From Roseobacter sp. (lineage in GTDB: Bacteria; Pseudomonadota; Alphaproteobacteria; Rhodobacterales; Rhodobacteraceae): a DNA stretch of 64,000 nt. Position numbers and translations under genes: made by a program. How positions within the stretch are numbered: position 1 is the first letter of the stretch; each line of letters starts with the position of its first letter. Location of the stretch: the NCBI GenBank assembly GCA_024636495.1, contig JAGXGZ010000061.1, positions 1-64,000 of the forward strand, read 5' to 3'. Shown here piece after piece: positions 17,014 through 26,764 of the stretch. The notes below the pieces were generated by a model. It worked only from the letters and a program-made list of their open reading frames with translations, did not search any database and had not been told where the DNA came from.

Positions 17014-17921
17014 ACCTCAGTTACAAAGGCAAAGCCGTCTGTGGATGCTTCGATCCGGCCCAAACCGCCTTTGCCAAGGTGAAAGCCCACAATCGGCATG
17101 TGTGACGCGACAAGATCGTCGATCAGACCGCTGCGGGTCTGGGCCGCAAGACCCGGATCCTGATCCGAACCCGATTCCCACGCGGGACGCGCCAAGGCGA
17201 TGTGATCATTGCCGATGCTGTCGCCCACGACCATCACGGCTGTATTGCCGGCCCGGACTTCGAACGCCATATGGCCGGGGGTGTGGCCGGGGGTCATGCG
17301 CGCGCCGATGCCTGCCAGTACTTCGTCGCCATCGTTAAAGAATTCCATCTGCTCGGCAATCACGGCCAACCGCCGCTCGGCCCCTACGGCAAAGGCCTGA
17401 CGGCTGCTGTCTATCGTGGTGACGGTATTGGGATCGGTCCAATAGTCCCATTCAACCTGCCCGATATGGTGGGTGGCGTTGCTGAACAACGCATCGCCGA
17501 AATCATCCAGAACACCCCACAGATGGTCAGGATGGCCGTGGGTCAGCACGAGATCGGTGATGTCCTCCGGGGCTACGCCCAAAGCGTCAAGCGCGCCCAT
17601 CATCTTGCCGGCTGTGGGCATGAACGTGGCACCTGCGCCTGCATCGAACAAAACGACACGCCCGTCACCGCGCAACAGGGTCAGATTGCACGGCGGGGTC
17701 AGTTGGTCAAAAGGTTGGCCTGCGCGATCAAGGATCGGCATCAGTTCCTCTTTGGGCATCGTGTCAAAAATAAAGCTGCCAGGAAGCGTCAGATAGCCGT
17801 CGCTGACCACATCCAATGTCATGGCACCGACTGCCATTTGCGCATGCACCACACCGGGCAGTCCCATCAGCGTGCTGGCTGCGACACCTTGCAACATGAA
17901 GTCGCGTCTGTTCATTGGCAT
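17010..17921 (-). CDS. Tat-exported metallo-beta-lactamase-fold hydrolase
   Basis: A 303-residue protein with a Tat signal (NRRDFMLQGVAASTLMGLPG) and a canonical zinc site: THGHPDHLWG, then GHTPGH and VVGDS, with a late histidine in GFHLG. The fold half following the signal begins TLDVVSDGYLTLPG. It is the first gene of a two-gene leftward unit and is divergent from the persulfide-dioxygenase-like gene. An operator-like site lies 25 bp upstream. The substrate is unknown; a periplasmic sulfur thioester or persulfide is plausible from context only. Confidence 0.8.
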   Translation of the reverse strand: MPMNRRDFMLQGVAASTLMGLPGVVHAQMAVGAMTLDVVSDGYLTLPGSFIFDTMPKEELMPILDRAGQPFDQLTPPCNLTLLRGDGRVVLFDAGAGATFMPTAGKMMGALDALGVAPEDITDLVLTHGHPDHLWGVLDDFGDALFSNATHHIGQVEWDYWTDPNTVTTIDSSRQAFAVGAERRLAVIAEQMEFFNDGDEVLAGIGARMTPGHTPGHMAFEVRAGNTAVMVVGDSIGNDHIALARPAWESGSDQDPGLAAQTRSGLIDDLVASHMPIVGFHLGKGGLGRIEASTDGFAFVTEV

Positions 17922-17945
17922 AAGTCACTTCCCAAATCAAAAATT

Positions 17946-17962
17946 CCATAGTATGAATATGT
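17946..17962. promoter_or_regulatory. Second copy of the candidate SoxR operator
   Basis: Arms CATA (17947-17950) and TATG (17958-17961) flank a 7-bp spacer. The sequence CATAGTATGAATATGT matches the soxS/soxV site at 14 of 16 positions. It is in the divergent region between two metallo-beta-lactamase-fold genes. Two near-identical sites in two divergent sulfur-gene promoters argue against chance. Confidence 0.6.
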
Positions 17963-18024
17963 CTGAAGAAATGCCCTCGCGCAAGCTTTGATAGCGGCGC
18001 GTCGTGCCGTAACTAACGGAGCAG

Positions 18025-18915
18025 ATGGCGATGACAGACTATCCAGTAAATATGAACGTGACCCCCGAAGTGACTGGTCATTTCGATGAGGCGACCAATA
18101 CAATCAGCTATATCGTGCGCGATCCTGACTCTACCTCTTGTGCCATTGTCGATTCGGTCATGGACATAGATTACGCCGCAGGCCGGATCACCTATGACCA
18201 CGCGGATGCACTTATTGCCGAAATCGAGGGCAAGGGCCTTAAGCTGGAATGGATCATAGAGACCCATGTTCATGCCGATCACCTGTCTGCTGCGCCGTAT
18301 ATCCAGCAAAAGCTGGGTGGCAAGATCGGGGTGGGTGAAAAGATCATGGTGGTGCAGGACACATTTGGCAAAGTGTTCAACGAAGGGACCGAATTCCAGC
18401 GTGACGGGTCGCAGTTTGACGCGCTGTTCAAGGATGGCGATACCTACCAGATCGGCGGGATGACCTGTTTTGCGATGTACACCCCCGGCCATACGCCTGC
18501 CTGCATGGTGCATGTAATGGGCAACGCAGCCTTTACCGGCGACACGCTGTTTATGCCCGATGGGGGATCGGCGCGCGCCGATTTTCCGGGCGGTGATGCG
18601 GGCGAACTTTATGACAGCATCCAAAAAGTGCTTTCGCTGCCCGACGAGATGCGCCTGTTCATGTGCCATGATTACGGCCCCAATGGCCGCGATATTCAGT
18701 GGGAAACCACTGTTGGGGATGAAAAGGCGCACAACATCCATGTGGGCGGTGGCAAAACCCGCGCTGAATTCATCGCCTTTCGCACCGAACGCGACGCACA
18801 GCTTGATATGCCACGCCTGATCATCCCGTCGTTGCAGGTGAACATGCGCGCAGGCCATCTGCCAAAAGACAAAGACGGCAATGTGATGCTCAAGGTGCCA
18901 GTCAACGGGCTTTAG
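18025..18915 (+). CDS. Persulfide-dioxygenase-like MBL-fold hydrolase (ETHE1/Blh type)
   Basis: A 296-residue cytoplasmic MBL-fold protein without signal peptide. The motif ETHVHADHLSA, then TPGHTPACMVH and FTGDTLF, and the C-terminal region match ETHE1-type persulfide dioxygenases and Blh proteins. These oxidise glutathione persulfide to sulfite and protect against sulfide. An ATG at 18031 is better spaced from GGAG than 18025, so the first two residues are uncertain. It is under a candidate SoxR operator, as are Blh genes controlled by BigR. Confidence 0.82.
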   Translation: MAMTDYPVNMNVTPEVTGHFDEATNTISYIVRDPDSTSCAIVDSVMDIDYAAGRITYDHADALIAEIEGKGLKLEWIIETHVHADHLSAAPYIQQKLGGKIGVGEKIMVVQDTFGKVFNEGTEFQRDGSQFDALFKDGDTYQIGGMTCFAMYTPGHTPACMVHVMGNAAFTGDTLFMPDGGSARADFPGGDAGELYDSIQKVLSLPDEMRLFMCHDYGPNGRDIQWETTVGDEKAHNIHVGGGKTRAEFIAFRTERDAQLDMPRLIIPSLQVNMRAGHLPKDKDGNVMLKVPVNGL

Positions 18916-19074
18916 AGAGGCGTTGTAAACCTGAATATCCCGTAAGCTTTCGATGATCTGTCGGCAGTTCGGTTGCCGAGTGCTAAGCCCGGCCAGGCTA
19001 AGACCCCATGCTGTCCCATCCCATGGGACCAGATTTGACGGGCAAGGCGTTATCGCTTTGGCCGTCACCCCTTC

Positions 19075-20814
19075 ATGAAAGTCGGCGCGACAATGCCCCA
19101 GAACCTTAAAAAATACCTACCGATCTTGGATTGGGGGCGCAGCTACAACAAGACTGCCTTGTCTAACGATCTTATTGCGGCGCTGATTGTGACCATCATG
19201 CTGATCCCGCAATCGCTGGCCTATGCGCTGCTTGCAGGCTTGCCCCCCGAGGCGGGGCTTTATGCGTCGATCTTGCCCATTGTCCTATATGCGGTCTTCG
19301 GCACCAGCCGCGCCTTGGCCGTGGGTCCGGTCGCGGTTGTGTCCTTGATGACGGCTGCCGCACTTGCCAATATCGCCGATCAGGGCACGATGGGCTATGC
19401 CGTGGCCGCGCTGACGCTGGCGTTTTTGTCCGGTGCCATTTTACTGGCGATGGGCATATTCAAACTGGGTTTTCTGGCCAATTTCCTGTCGCATCCGGTG
19501 ATCGCCGGTTTCATCACTGCGTCGGGGGTCATTATCGCCGCCAGCCAGATCAAACATATCCTGGGCATCAACGCATCGGGCGAAAACCTGTTCGAACTTG
19601 TTCATTCAATCTTTGCCCATCTGGATGAGACCAACTGGATCACCATGATCATCGGCGTTTCCGCCACGGGGTTTTTATTCTGGGTGCGCAAAGGGCTTAA
19701 GCCGTTTCTAAAGTCCAAAGGTGTCAGCGCGGGGGCGGCGGATGTTGTGACCAAAGCAGGCCCTGTTGCTGCCGTTGTGCTGACCACACTGGTTGTTTGG
19801 CTGTTTGGTCTGTCAGATCACGGTGTGCGTATCGTGGGCGCTGTCCCGCAAAGCCTGCCACCGCTGACACTGCCCGATTTCTCGTTCGATCTGATGGGCG
19901 CACTGTTGCTGCCGGCGATCCTGATCTCGGTCATCGGCTTTGTTGAATCGATCTCGGTTGCGCAGACATTGGCCGCGAAAAAGCGCCAGCGCATCAATCC
20001 CGATCAAGAGCTGATCGGGCTGGGCACCGCGAACCTTGGTGCGGCCTTTACCGGGGGGTTTCCGGTCACGGGGGGCTTTTCACGCTCGGTTGTGAACTTT
20101 GACGCGGGCGCAGAGACGCCGGCTGCGGGGGCCTTTACCGCCGTGGGGCTTGGTATTGCGGCCCTTGCGCTAACGCCGCTGGTGTTCTTTCTGCCCCAAG
20201 CCACCCTTGCCGCGACTATAATTGTCGCCGTGCTGACGCTGGTGGATTTCAGCATCCTCAAAAAAGCGTGGGCCTATTCCAAAGCAGACTTCGCAGCCGT
20301 TCTTGCGACGATGCTGATCACCTTGGGCAGTGGGGTCGAGCTGGGCGTGACCAGCGGTGTGGTGTTGTCGATCTTTTTGCACCTGTACAAAACCACCAAA
20401 CCGCATATCGCCGAAGTGGGTCTGGTGCCGGGCACCGAACATTTCCGCAATATCCATCGTCACTCCGTCGAAACCGATACCACGCTGGTCACCTTGCGGA
20501 TCGACGAAAGCCTGTACTTTGCCAATGCGCGGTTTCTTGAGGACTATATTTATGACCGTCTGGCGGTCGATCCCAAGATCAAGAACGTGGTCCTCATGTG
20601 CTCTGCAGTCAACGAGATCGACTTTAGCGCGTTGGAATCGCTTGAAGCGATCAATGCTCGGTTGCGTGATATGGGGATCAGACTGCATTTGTCCGAGGTC
20701 AAAGGCCCGGTAATGGACCGTCTGCAAAAACAGCATTTCATCGCAGATTTGACGGGCAAGGTGTTCTTGTCCCAGCATGAAGCCTATTGTGCGCTGAAAA
20801 ACCAAGCGCCTTAA
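19075..20814 (+). CDS. SulP-family sulfate/anion transporter with STAS domain
   Basis: A 579-residue membrane protein. The transmembrane part (about residues 30-430) carries the SulP signature PQSLAYALLAGLPPEAGLYASI, and the cytoplasmic end (about 450-570) is a STAS domain, including EIDFSALESLEAI. A second ATG at 19093 is an alternative start. SulP proteins move sulfate, bicarbonate or other anions, usually with sodium or protons. Beside a sox operon that makes sulfate it may handle sulfate or sulfite; but dabAB lies near, so bicarbonate is also possible. Confidence 0.85.
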   Translation: MKVGATMPQNLKKYLPILDWGRSYNKTALSNDLIAALIVTIMLIPQSLAYALLAGLPPEAGLYASILPIVLYAVFGTSRALAVGPVAVVSLMTAAALANIADQGTMGYAVAALTLAFLSGAILLAMGIFKLGFLANFLSHPVIAGFITASGVIIAASQIKHILGINASGENLFELVHSIFAHLDETNWITMIIGVSATGFLFWVRKGLKPFLKSKGVSAGAADVVTKAGPVAAVVLTTLVVWLFGLSDHGVRIVGAVPQSLPPLTLPDFSFDLMGALLLPAILISVIGFVESISVAQTLAAKKRQRINPDQELIGLGTANLGAAFTGGFPVTGGFSRSVVNFDAGAETPAAGAFTAVGLGIAALALTPLVFFLPQATLAATIIVAVLTLVDFSILKKAWAYSKADFAAVLATMLITLGSGVELGVTSGVVLSIFLHLYKTTKPHIAEVGLVPGTEHFRNIHRHSVETDTTLVTLRIDESLYFANARFLEDYIYDRLAVDPKIKNVVLMCSAVNEIDFSALESLEAINARLRDMGIRLHLSEVKGPVMDRLQKQHFIADLTGKVFLSQHEAYCALKNQAP

Positions 20815-20919
20815 GATACATCCATTTGCAAGTTTATTTCTGATCGTTACAACGGGTGTCAAAGCTGGATGCGCAAGATTGTTGCGTGCACGGTGCATTA
20901 ACCAGATCAGGACTGCCCG

Positions 20920-22488
20920 ATGATAACGATCAATCCGCCCGCACCCGCAAACGTGCCGACAAAAACCATCGTCGAGGTGGTGCGCGCCAACGCGCAGGCC
21001 CATCCTGACAAGCTGGCGCTGGTCTGCGACGGTCGCGAGGTGACGTGGGGCGCGTTTGACACCCGGATCAACCAGATTGCCAATTTGCTGCTGTCGATGG
21101 GCGTCACCAAGGGCTGCAACATCGCGATCATCTCGCCCAACTCGATCCCCTATGCGGAACTGTTCATGGGGATTTTGCGGGCAGGGGCCTGTGTGACGCC
21201 GTTGTCGACGATGGCCGCACCGGAGGCACTGCAAAAGATGCTGACCGACTGCGGTGCCAAGGCGATTTTCGTGGCAGCACAATATCTGGAACTGGTAGAG
21301 GGCTTCGTGGGCGATCTTGATATCGCGCGGTTTGCCATCGACTTTGATCACCCCGACTTTCAGGCCTTTGATGCGGCTGTGGATACCGCCGACACCACAG
21401 ACCCTAAGATTCCGCTCGACATGTCAGATGCCTTCAACCTGATCTATTCGTCAGGCACCACGGGCACACCCAAAGGGATTTTGCACAATCACTGGATGCG
21501 CGCCGCACAGATGGACCGGGTGACGCCCAACGGATACGACGATAACGCGCGCACGCTGCTGTCGACGCCGCTGTATTCCAACACCACAATCGTGTCGTTC
21601 CTGCCCACGCTTTATGGCGGATCGACGGTGTATCTGATGCCAAAATTTGATGCACGCGGTTATCTTGAGATCGTGCAGCGCGAAAAGATCACCCATACCA
21701 TGCTGGTGCCTGTCCAGTATAAACGCATCATGGATGTTCCCGATTTCGATCAGTTTGATCTGTCATCGATGCGGGTAAAATTCTCGACCTCGGCACCCTT
21801 GCGGGCCGAGGTGAAGGCGGATGTTCTGGCGCGGTTTCCCGGCAAATTGCTGGAATACTACGGCCTGACCGAAGGCGGCGGCGTGACGGTGCTGAACTCG
21901 GCTGAATACCCTCACAAACTGCACACAGTCGGGCAGCCTGCGCCGGGCAATGAAATCCGCCTGATCGACGAGGCCGGAAATGAGGTTCCAAAGGGAAAGG
22001 TCGGAGAAATATGCGGTCGTGGCCCTACGATGATGGCGGGGTATTTCGGGCGCGATGATCTGACCGCCGACTATATCTGGCGCGATGACGCGGGCCGCGT
22101 TTTTTTCCGCTCTGGCGATATGGGGCGGTTTGATGACGAGGGTTTCCTGATCCTGTCAGACCGCAAGAAAGACATGATCATCTCGGGCGGGCTGAACATC
22201 TATGCCGATGATCTGGAACTGGTGTTGCTGGCAGATGCGGATGTGACCGACGCCGCCGTGATCGGTGTACCGTCAGAGGCGTGGGGCGAGACACCTTTGG
22301 GGCTGGTCGTGCTGCGCGAGGGCGCCGCCCGCACTGCCGATCAGATTTGCGCTGATGCCAATTCGAGACTGGGCAAAAGCCAGCGGCTAAGCGGGGTGGA
22401 AGTCCGCGATGTCCTGCCGCGCAGCTCAATCGGAAAAATCCTCAAGAAAGAACTGCGTATCCCGTTTTGGGAAAATGCTAAGACATAA
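20920..22488 (+). CDS. AMP-forming acyl-CoA synthetase/ligase
   Basis: A 522-residue adenylate-forming enzyme. The AMP-binding P-loop is YSSGTTGTPKGI (about residue 178), followed by EYYGLTEGGG, the hinge region SGDMGRFDDEGFLILSDRKKD, and the C-terminal lysine motif RSSIGKILKKELR. The family activates carboxylic acids as CoA thioesters. Aryl, medium-chain or dicarboxylic substrates cannot be told apart here. The next gene is only 15 bp downstream, so the two probably act together. Confidence 0.85.
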   Translation: MITINPPAPANVPTKTIVEVVRANAQAHPDKLALVCDGREVTWGAFDTRINQIANLLLSMGVTKGCNIAIISPNSIPYAELFMGILRAGACVTPLSTMAAPEALQKMLTDCGAKAIFVAAQYLELVEGFVGDLDIARFAIDFDHPDFQAFDAAVDTADTTDPKIPLDMSDAFNLIYSSGTTGTPKGILHNHWMRAAQMDRVTPNGYDDNARTLLSTPLYSNTTIVSFLPTLYGGSTVYLMPKFDARGYLEIVQREKITHTMLVPVQYKRIMDVPDFDQFDLSSMRVKFSTSAPLRAEVKADVLARFPGKLLEYYGLTEGGGVTVLNSAEYPHKLHTVGQPAPGNEIRLIDEAGNEVPKGKVGEICGRGPTMMAGYFGRDDLTADYIWRDDAGRVFFRSGDMGRFDDEGFLILSDRKKDMIISGGLNIYADDLELVLLADADVTDAAVIGVPSEAWGETPLGLVVLREGAARTADQICADANSRLGKSQRLSGVEVRDVLPRSSIGKILKKELRIPFWENAKT

Positions 22489-22503
22489 CAAAAGGAATAT
22501 GAC

Positions 22504-24072
22504 GTGAGCACCTCTGATGAAACGCCGATGAACGGTGCCGAAAGCCTTGTGAAGACCCTGCTGGATAGCGGGCTTGATACTTGTTTCACCAATCCCGGTA
22601 CGTCCGAGATGCACTTTGTCGCGGCGCTGGATCATGTCCCCGGTATGCGGTCGATCCTTGTGCTGCAAGAAGGCGTGGCAACGGGTGCTGCCGATGGCTA
22701 TTTCCGGATGGCGGGCAAACCGGCCTGCACCTTGCTGCATCTTGGGCCGGGCTTGGCGAATGGGCTGTCGAACCTGCATAACGCAAAAAAGGCGGGGTCG
22801 GGCGTGGTCAATATCGTGGGCGAACATGCGGTAAGCCATATCGAGCTTGACGCGCCGCTGACCTCGGACATTGAAGGGATCGCGCGCCCGGTGTCGCATT
22901 GGGTGCACACGTCGTTGTCATCTACCGATGTGGGGGCAGACGCGGCGAAGGCGGTTCATGCGGCCAACGTGGCCCCCGGTCAGGTCGCAACGTTGATGTT
23001 GCCCAGTGATACTGCGTGGAACGAGGGCGGAGTGGTGGCACAGCCAATTGCGCCCGCACCCCGACCAACCTTTGACGAGGGCGCTTTGGAAAAGGCCCTC
23101 GCGGCATTATCTGGGCCAGACAGTTTGCTGTTGCTGGGCGGCGCAGCGCTTGGCGAGGATACGCTGCAGATTGCTGGCCGCATCGCTGCAAAGACGGGGT
23201 GCAAACTGCTGTGTGAATGGTCAAACGCAACGTTGGAGCGCGGGGTAGGGCGGGTCGCAATCAACCGCGTGCCCTATCCGATTGACCAAGCGCTCGAGGC
23301 GCTGGCCCCGTTTAAACGCATCGTCCTGATCGGTGCGCGTGCGCCCATCGGATTTTTTGCCTATCCCGGCAAGCCCGCGATCCTGACGGCGCAAGGTGCT
23401 GACATCATTGAATTGTGCAAAACGTCGCAAGACATTCACGCGGCGCTTAACGCCTTATGCCAAGGCGCTGACGCTGTCGACGTGGCCCCTGCACATGTCG
23501 CCACCAGCGTTTTGCCAGACAAACCAGAAGGCCCGCTGGACCCTGACGGGATCGCGCGGGTGCTGGGGCGTACCATCCCCGAAAACGCCATTGTCGTGGA
23601 CGAGGCGATCACCACCGGGCGTAGCTTTTTCCCGGCCACTGCGGGCGCACCAAAGCATACATGGCTGAACAATTGCGGCGGTTCCATCGGCTATGGCATG
23701 CCCGTGGCGATTGGCGCGGCGGTGGCCTGCCCAGACCGCAAAGTGTTGGCGTTGGTGGGTGATGGCAGTGCGATGTACACGCCGCAAGCGCTTTGGACGA
23801 TGGCGCGTGAAGGGCTGGACGTGACAATCGTCATCTTCGCGAACCGTGTCTACAAGATCCTGCGCGGAGAGTTGACCAACGTCGGCGTAAGCAACGCAGG
23901 TCCCAAAGCGATGGACATGCTGTCGCTGGATCGCCCCACCTTGAAGTTTGTCGAGATGGCGCAATCGATGGGTGTGGACGCGACCCAAGTCAGCGATTGT
24001 GCAGCGCTTGAATTGGCGATTGAAACGGGGCTGGCCACAAAAGGCCCCTATCTGATCGAAGCGGTGTTGTAA
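22504..24072 (+). CDS. Thiamine-diphosphate enzyme (acetolactate synthase/benzoylformate decarboxylase-like)
   Basis: A 522-residue ThDP-dependent enzyme starting at GTG 22504; the ATG just upstream is out of frame and stopped at once. The N-terminal PYR domain includes CFTNPGTSEMHFV and the ThDP-activating glutamate in LQEGVATGAADGYF. The PP domain carries the metal-binding stretch GDGSAMYTPQALWTMAREGL. It is shorter than true IlvB and lacks an obvious FAD domain signature, closer to MdlC-type decarboxylases. With the preceding ligase it suggests breakdown of a 2-oxo or oxalyl-type acid; the substrate is unknown. Confidence 0.78.
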   Translation: MSTSDETPMNGAESLVKTLLDSGLDTCFTNPGTSEMHFVAALDHVPGMRSILVLQEGVATGAADGYFRMAGKPACTLLHLGPGLANGLSNLHNAKKAGSGVVNIVGEHAVSHIELDAPLTSDIEGIARPVSHWVHTSLSSTDVGADAAKAVHAANVAPGQVATLMLPSDTAWNEGGVVAQPIAPAPRPTFDEGALEKALAALSGPDSLLLLGGAALGEDTLQIAGRIAAKTGCKLLCEWSNATLERGVGRVAINRVPYPIDQALEALAPFKRIVLIGARAPIGFFAYPGKPAILTAQGADIIELCKTSQDIHAALNALCQGADAVDVAPAHVATSVLPDKPEGPLDPDGIARVLGRTIPENAIVVDEAITTGRSFFPATAGAPKHTWLNNCGGSIGYGMPVAIGAAVACPDRKVLALVGDGSAMYTPQALWTMAREGLDVTIVIFANRVYKILRGELTNVGVSNAGPKAMDMLSLDRPTLKFVEMAQSMGVDATQVSDCAALELAIETGLATKGPYLIEAVL

Positions 24073-24093
24073 GAACCCTGCTCAGAACGCAAA

Positions 24094-24130
24094 AAGGCCC
24101 CCGGTCAATCGCTGACCGGGGGCCTTTTGT
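24094..24130. terminator. Strong terminator between the convergent ThDP-enzyme and mscS-type genes
   Basis: Perfect 14-bp arms (24094-24107 and 24113-24126) separated by 5 bases are followed by a T-run, and preceded by A residues for the other strand. It probably serves both convergent genes. Confidence 0.9.
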
Positions 24131-24147
24131 ATTTATACCGTCAGGCG

Positions 24148-26592
24148 CTAGCGATCTGCGCCGCCGTCCGCGTCCGCGTCCCCGTCGCTCTCATCACTGT
24201 CGGGCACATCATCGGCTTCGATCTTCTTGGTTGGCTTTTCAACCACAGGCGTTTGCCCCTTGGCCGCGGGCCCTTCGATCTTGAAGGGCTGCGTTGTGCC
24301 ATCCTTGTTTTCGCCCAGCCAAATGGTCTGCTGCGGGAACGGGATTTCGATGCCGCGTTCGTCGAACACCGTCTTGAGGTAACCGTTGAACATGCGGCCG
24401 ATGCCCCATTGCTTGCCCGGTTCGGTTTTGATGCGCGTGCGCAACACCACAGCACTGTCGCCCAGCGACTGCACGCCGAACCATTCCAGCCCACCGATGA
24501 TGTTCTCAGCGATATCAGGCTCATTGGCCATCATCCGGTCAAAGGCATCGAACATGGCTTGTTTGGCCTCTTCGATATTCTCGCGGTAGGCGATGCCCAT
24601 GTCAGTTACCGTATAGGCAAAACCGCGCATGTAGTTGCTGACCATATCCACCGTGGAAAACGGGATCATATGAAACACCCCCTGCACATCGCGCAAGGAA
24701 ACCGACCGGACGGACAGCTTTTCAACGGTGCCCGTGGTGCCGCCCACGGTGATTACGTCACCCACGTTGATGACGTTCTCGAATTGGATGAACACGCCGG
24801 TGATGATGTCTTGCACCATCTTTTGCGCCCCAAAACCAATTGCCAGACCCAGCACACCAGCCGAGGCCAGCAGCGGGCCGATGTCCAGCCCGATTTCGCT
24901 GAGCACGAACATCAGGGTCAGGATCACCAGCGCAATGGTCACGGCATTTCGCATCAACGTAAGCAATGTCGTTTCGCGCGAGGTGGGCACGGCACCGTAT
25001 TCGGGGTTCAGTTTGTAATCCACGAACGACGTCAGCGCCAACCACAGACCGAAAGACACCGTCAGGATAAGCCCGACCGAGATCATCGCCGTTGTTACCG
25101 CCAGCCCGAACTGGCTTTCCAACCATCCGCGCATGTCGATCATGCCAATCACATCAAGGGTAAACAGCAGCACACAAGCCAAAAGCACCAGCCGCAACAG
25201 GCTGAAGGCACGCGGCACAAAGGTGTTGATCCGCCGTTCGAGCAAGGGCAGCTTTGCGTTGATATCATCGGGCAGGAGAACGCCGCGATGCACCGCGCGC
25301 GCCAGCCAGCCCGACAGGAGGGCAGCAATGATGATCGCAGCCAGAATTTTGCCCGACCCGACGATTGCGTTCAGCGTCACATCGGCAGGCTGCGTCATCA
25401 CGACAATGAACATGCCGGCGATATAGGTCAGGGCAGCCCAATGCCAGATGCCTGCCAGCCCCATCACGGTCCGCATGATAAAGCCATGTTGCCGCCTGGT
25501 GGGCATATCGACCGTGGTCTCTTCGGCCTCGATCGGCAGGGTGGTGTCCGCCTCGTTTTGAAGCCAGCGGGTCACGTCCTTGCGACGGCGCACAACGATG
25601 TACACAAAGTAAAGCAGGACCATGACCGACAGCAGGGCCGATACGCCCGATCCTGCAGCAGTGTTGACGCTTTGGTTTACGATGGGGACGATCAACAGCT
25701 GTCCGTAGCCCAGAACGCTTACGACGATGCTGAGGTAGCGGGTCAGCGCCCGTGCGGCCAGATCACTGACCGGAACAATCCGTAGGCCAGAGGCGACGGG
25801 CGACAGGAACGACCGGATAATTACCTTGGTCATTTCAACCAGCAAAAACGCATTCAGATACATCGATTGGCGGATGCCGATTTGGCCAAAGTCGCCAACG
25901 GCAAAAATCGTAATCAGATATCCCGCCGCCCAAGCGATAATCACGATTAGCGCATCCAGCAGGTTTGAGCCCAAAAACAGGCCGATGGATCCCAAAACGC
26001 CGGTATTCTGCGATTTCCGGCCCATCCGTTTGTAAACCTGCCGCGCGAACCTGCGCAGCACCACAAACAGCACAACTGTGATCGCAATGACTGCCAAAAG
26101 GCCCGGAACTGCGTCCAAAAGCACAGATATCTCAGCACCGCTCAGCCCCGAGAAAACGCCCCCTCCGCCCTTGAGCGCAGCCCAGAAGGACGACAATGTC
26201 GAGGCGGCATCTTGCCCGATTTCTTGGGTGATCAGCGCAATCTGCCGCCCGATTGAAATACCGTCATCCGATGCGGCCTGTGCCACCTGTTCAAGGGCTG
26301 CCAGACCGTCGGCGGATGCCTCGGGGGTTACGGTTTTTTCCAGATCAGCAATCAGCGCCTCGCGTGCTGTATCATCCTTCAGAACCTCAAGCAGGGTCGC
26401 CAAGGGTGTTGGATCGGCAGCAGCTGGTTGCTCTGATGCTGGGTCCTCAGACGCAGATGCGCCGCTTCCGGGCAAAAGCGATTGCGCAGTTACGGCCATG
26501 GGCATCAGGGCAAAAAGGGTAACGACCAAGAACGCCGCAAGGATCTTAAACAGTCTGGGGATCGGGGCGGCGGAATTGGCAACGTCTGGCAT
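24148..26592 (-). CDS. Large MscS-family mechanosensitive channel
   Basis: An 814-residue protein. I start at ATG 26592, preceded by GAGAG, which gives a signal peptide (MPDVANSAAPIPRLFKILAAF...AVTAQ); an in-frame ATG at 26721 would add an unlikely 43-residue leader. After a periplasmic helical domain (to about residue 170) come many membrane segments, then the MscS core: pore helix GVLGLAIGFGAQKMVQDIITGVFIQFEN and the beta domain (VINVGDVITVGGTTGTVEKLSVRSV). The tail is acidic. It belongs to the MscK/YbdG-like long class that protects against osmotic downshock. Confidence 0.88.
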   Translation of the reverse strand: MPDVANSAAPIPRLFKILAAFLVVTLFALMPMAVTAQSLLPGSGASASEDPASEQPAAADPTPLATLLEVLKDDTAREALIADLEKTVTPEASADGLAALEQVAQAASDDGISIGRQIALITQEIGQDAASTLSSFWAALKGGGGVFSGLSGAEISVLLDAVPGLLAVIAITVVLFVVLRRFARQVYKRMGRKSQNTGVLGSIGLFLGSNLLDALIVIIAWAAGYLITIFAVGDFGQIGIRQSMYLNAFLLVEMTKVIIRSFLSPVASGLRIVPVSDLAARALTRYLSIVVSVLGYGQLLIVPIVNQSVNTAAGSGVSALLSVMVLLYFVYIVVRRRKDVTRWLQNEADTTLPIEAEETTVDMPTRRQHGFIMRTVMGLAGIWHWAALTYIAGMFIVVMTQPADVTLNAIVGSGKILAAIIIAALLSGWLARAVHRGVLLPDDINAKLPLLERRINTFVPRAFSLLRLVLLACVLLFTLDVIGMIDMRGWLESQFGLAVTTAMISVGLILTVSFGLWLALTSFVDYKLNPEYGAVPTSRETTLLTLMRNAVTIALVILTLMFVLSEIGLDIGPLLASAGVLGLAIGFGAQKMVQDIITGVFIQFENVINVGDVITVGGTTGTVEKLSVRSVSLRDVQGVFHMIPFSTVDMVSNYMRGFAYTVTDMGIAYRENIEEAKQAMFDAFDRMMANEPDIAENIIGGLEWFGVQSLGDSAVVLRTRIKTEPGKQWGIGRMFNGYLKTVFDERGIEIPFPQQTIWLGENKDGTTQPFKIEGPAAKGQTPVVEKPTKKIEADDVPDSDESDGDADADGGADR

Positions 26593-26764
26593 GAATACTC
26601 TCTTTATTAAACTGTAATAGCCCAAGGTTAATGGCCGGTTGGGCCGGACATATAGGGTTGGACGCCTTATGAGGGCAGTTGGTTCCAAAGAAAAGTCGGT
26701 TGTTTTCGGCATAAACCGCAAGGTTCGGGAAGGATTACCCTGCTTAACGACGCCTTAGCCTGCG

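Noticed and set aside
18013-19068. 351-residue minus-strand frame
   Set aside because: It is antisense to the persulfide-dioxygenase-like gene, which carries HxHxDH.
20170-21351. 393-residue minus-strand frame spanning two genes
   Set aside because: It crosses the end of the SulP gene and the start of the ligase gene, both certain on the plus strand.
24127-25785. 552-residue plus-strand frame
   Set aside because: Opposite the MscS-type gene; composition is His/Gln/Arg-rich as expected of a GC-rich antisense frame.
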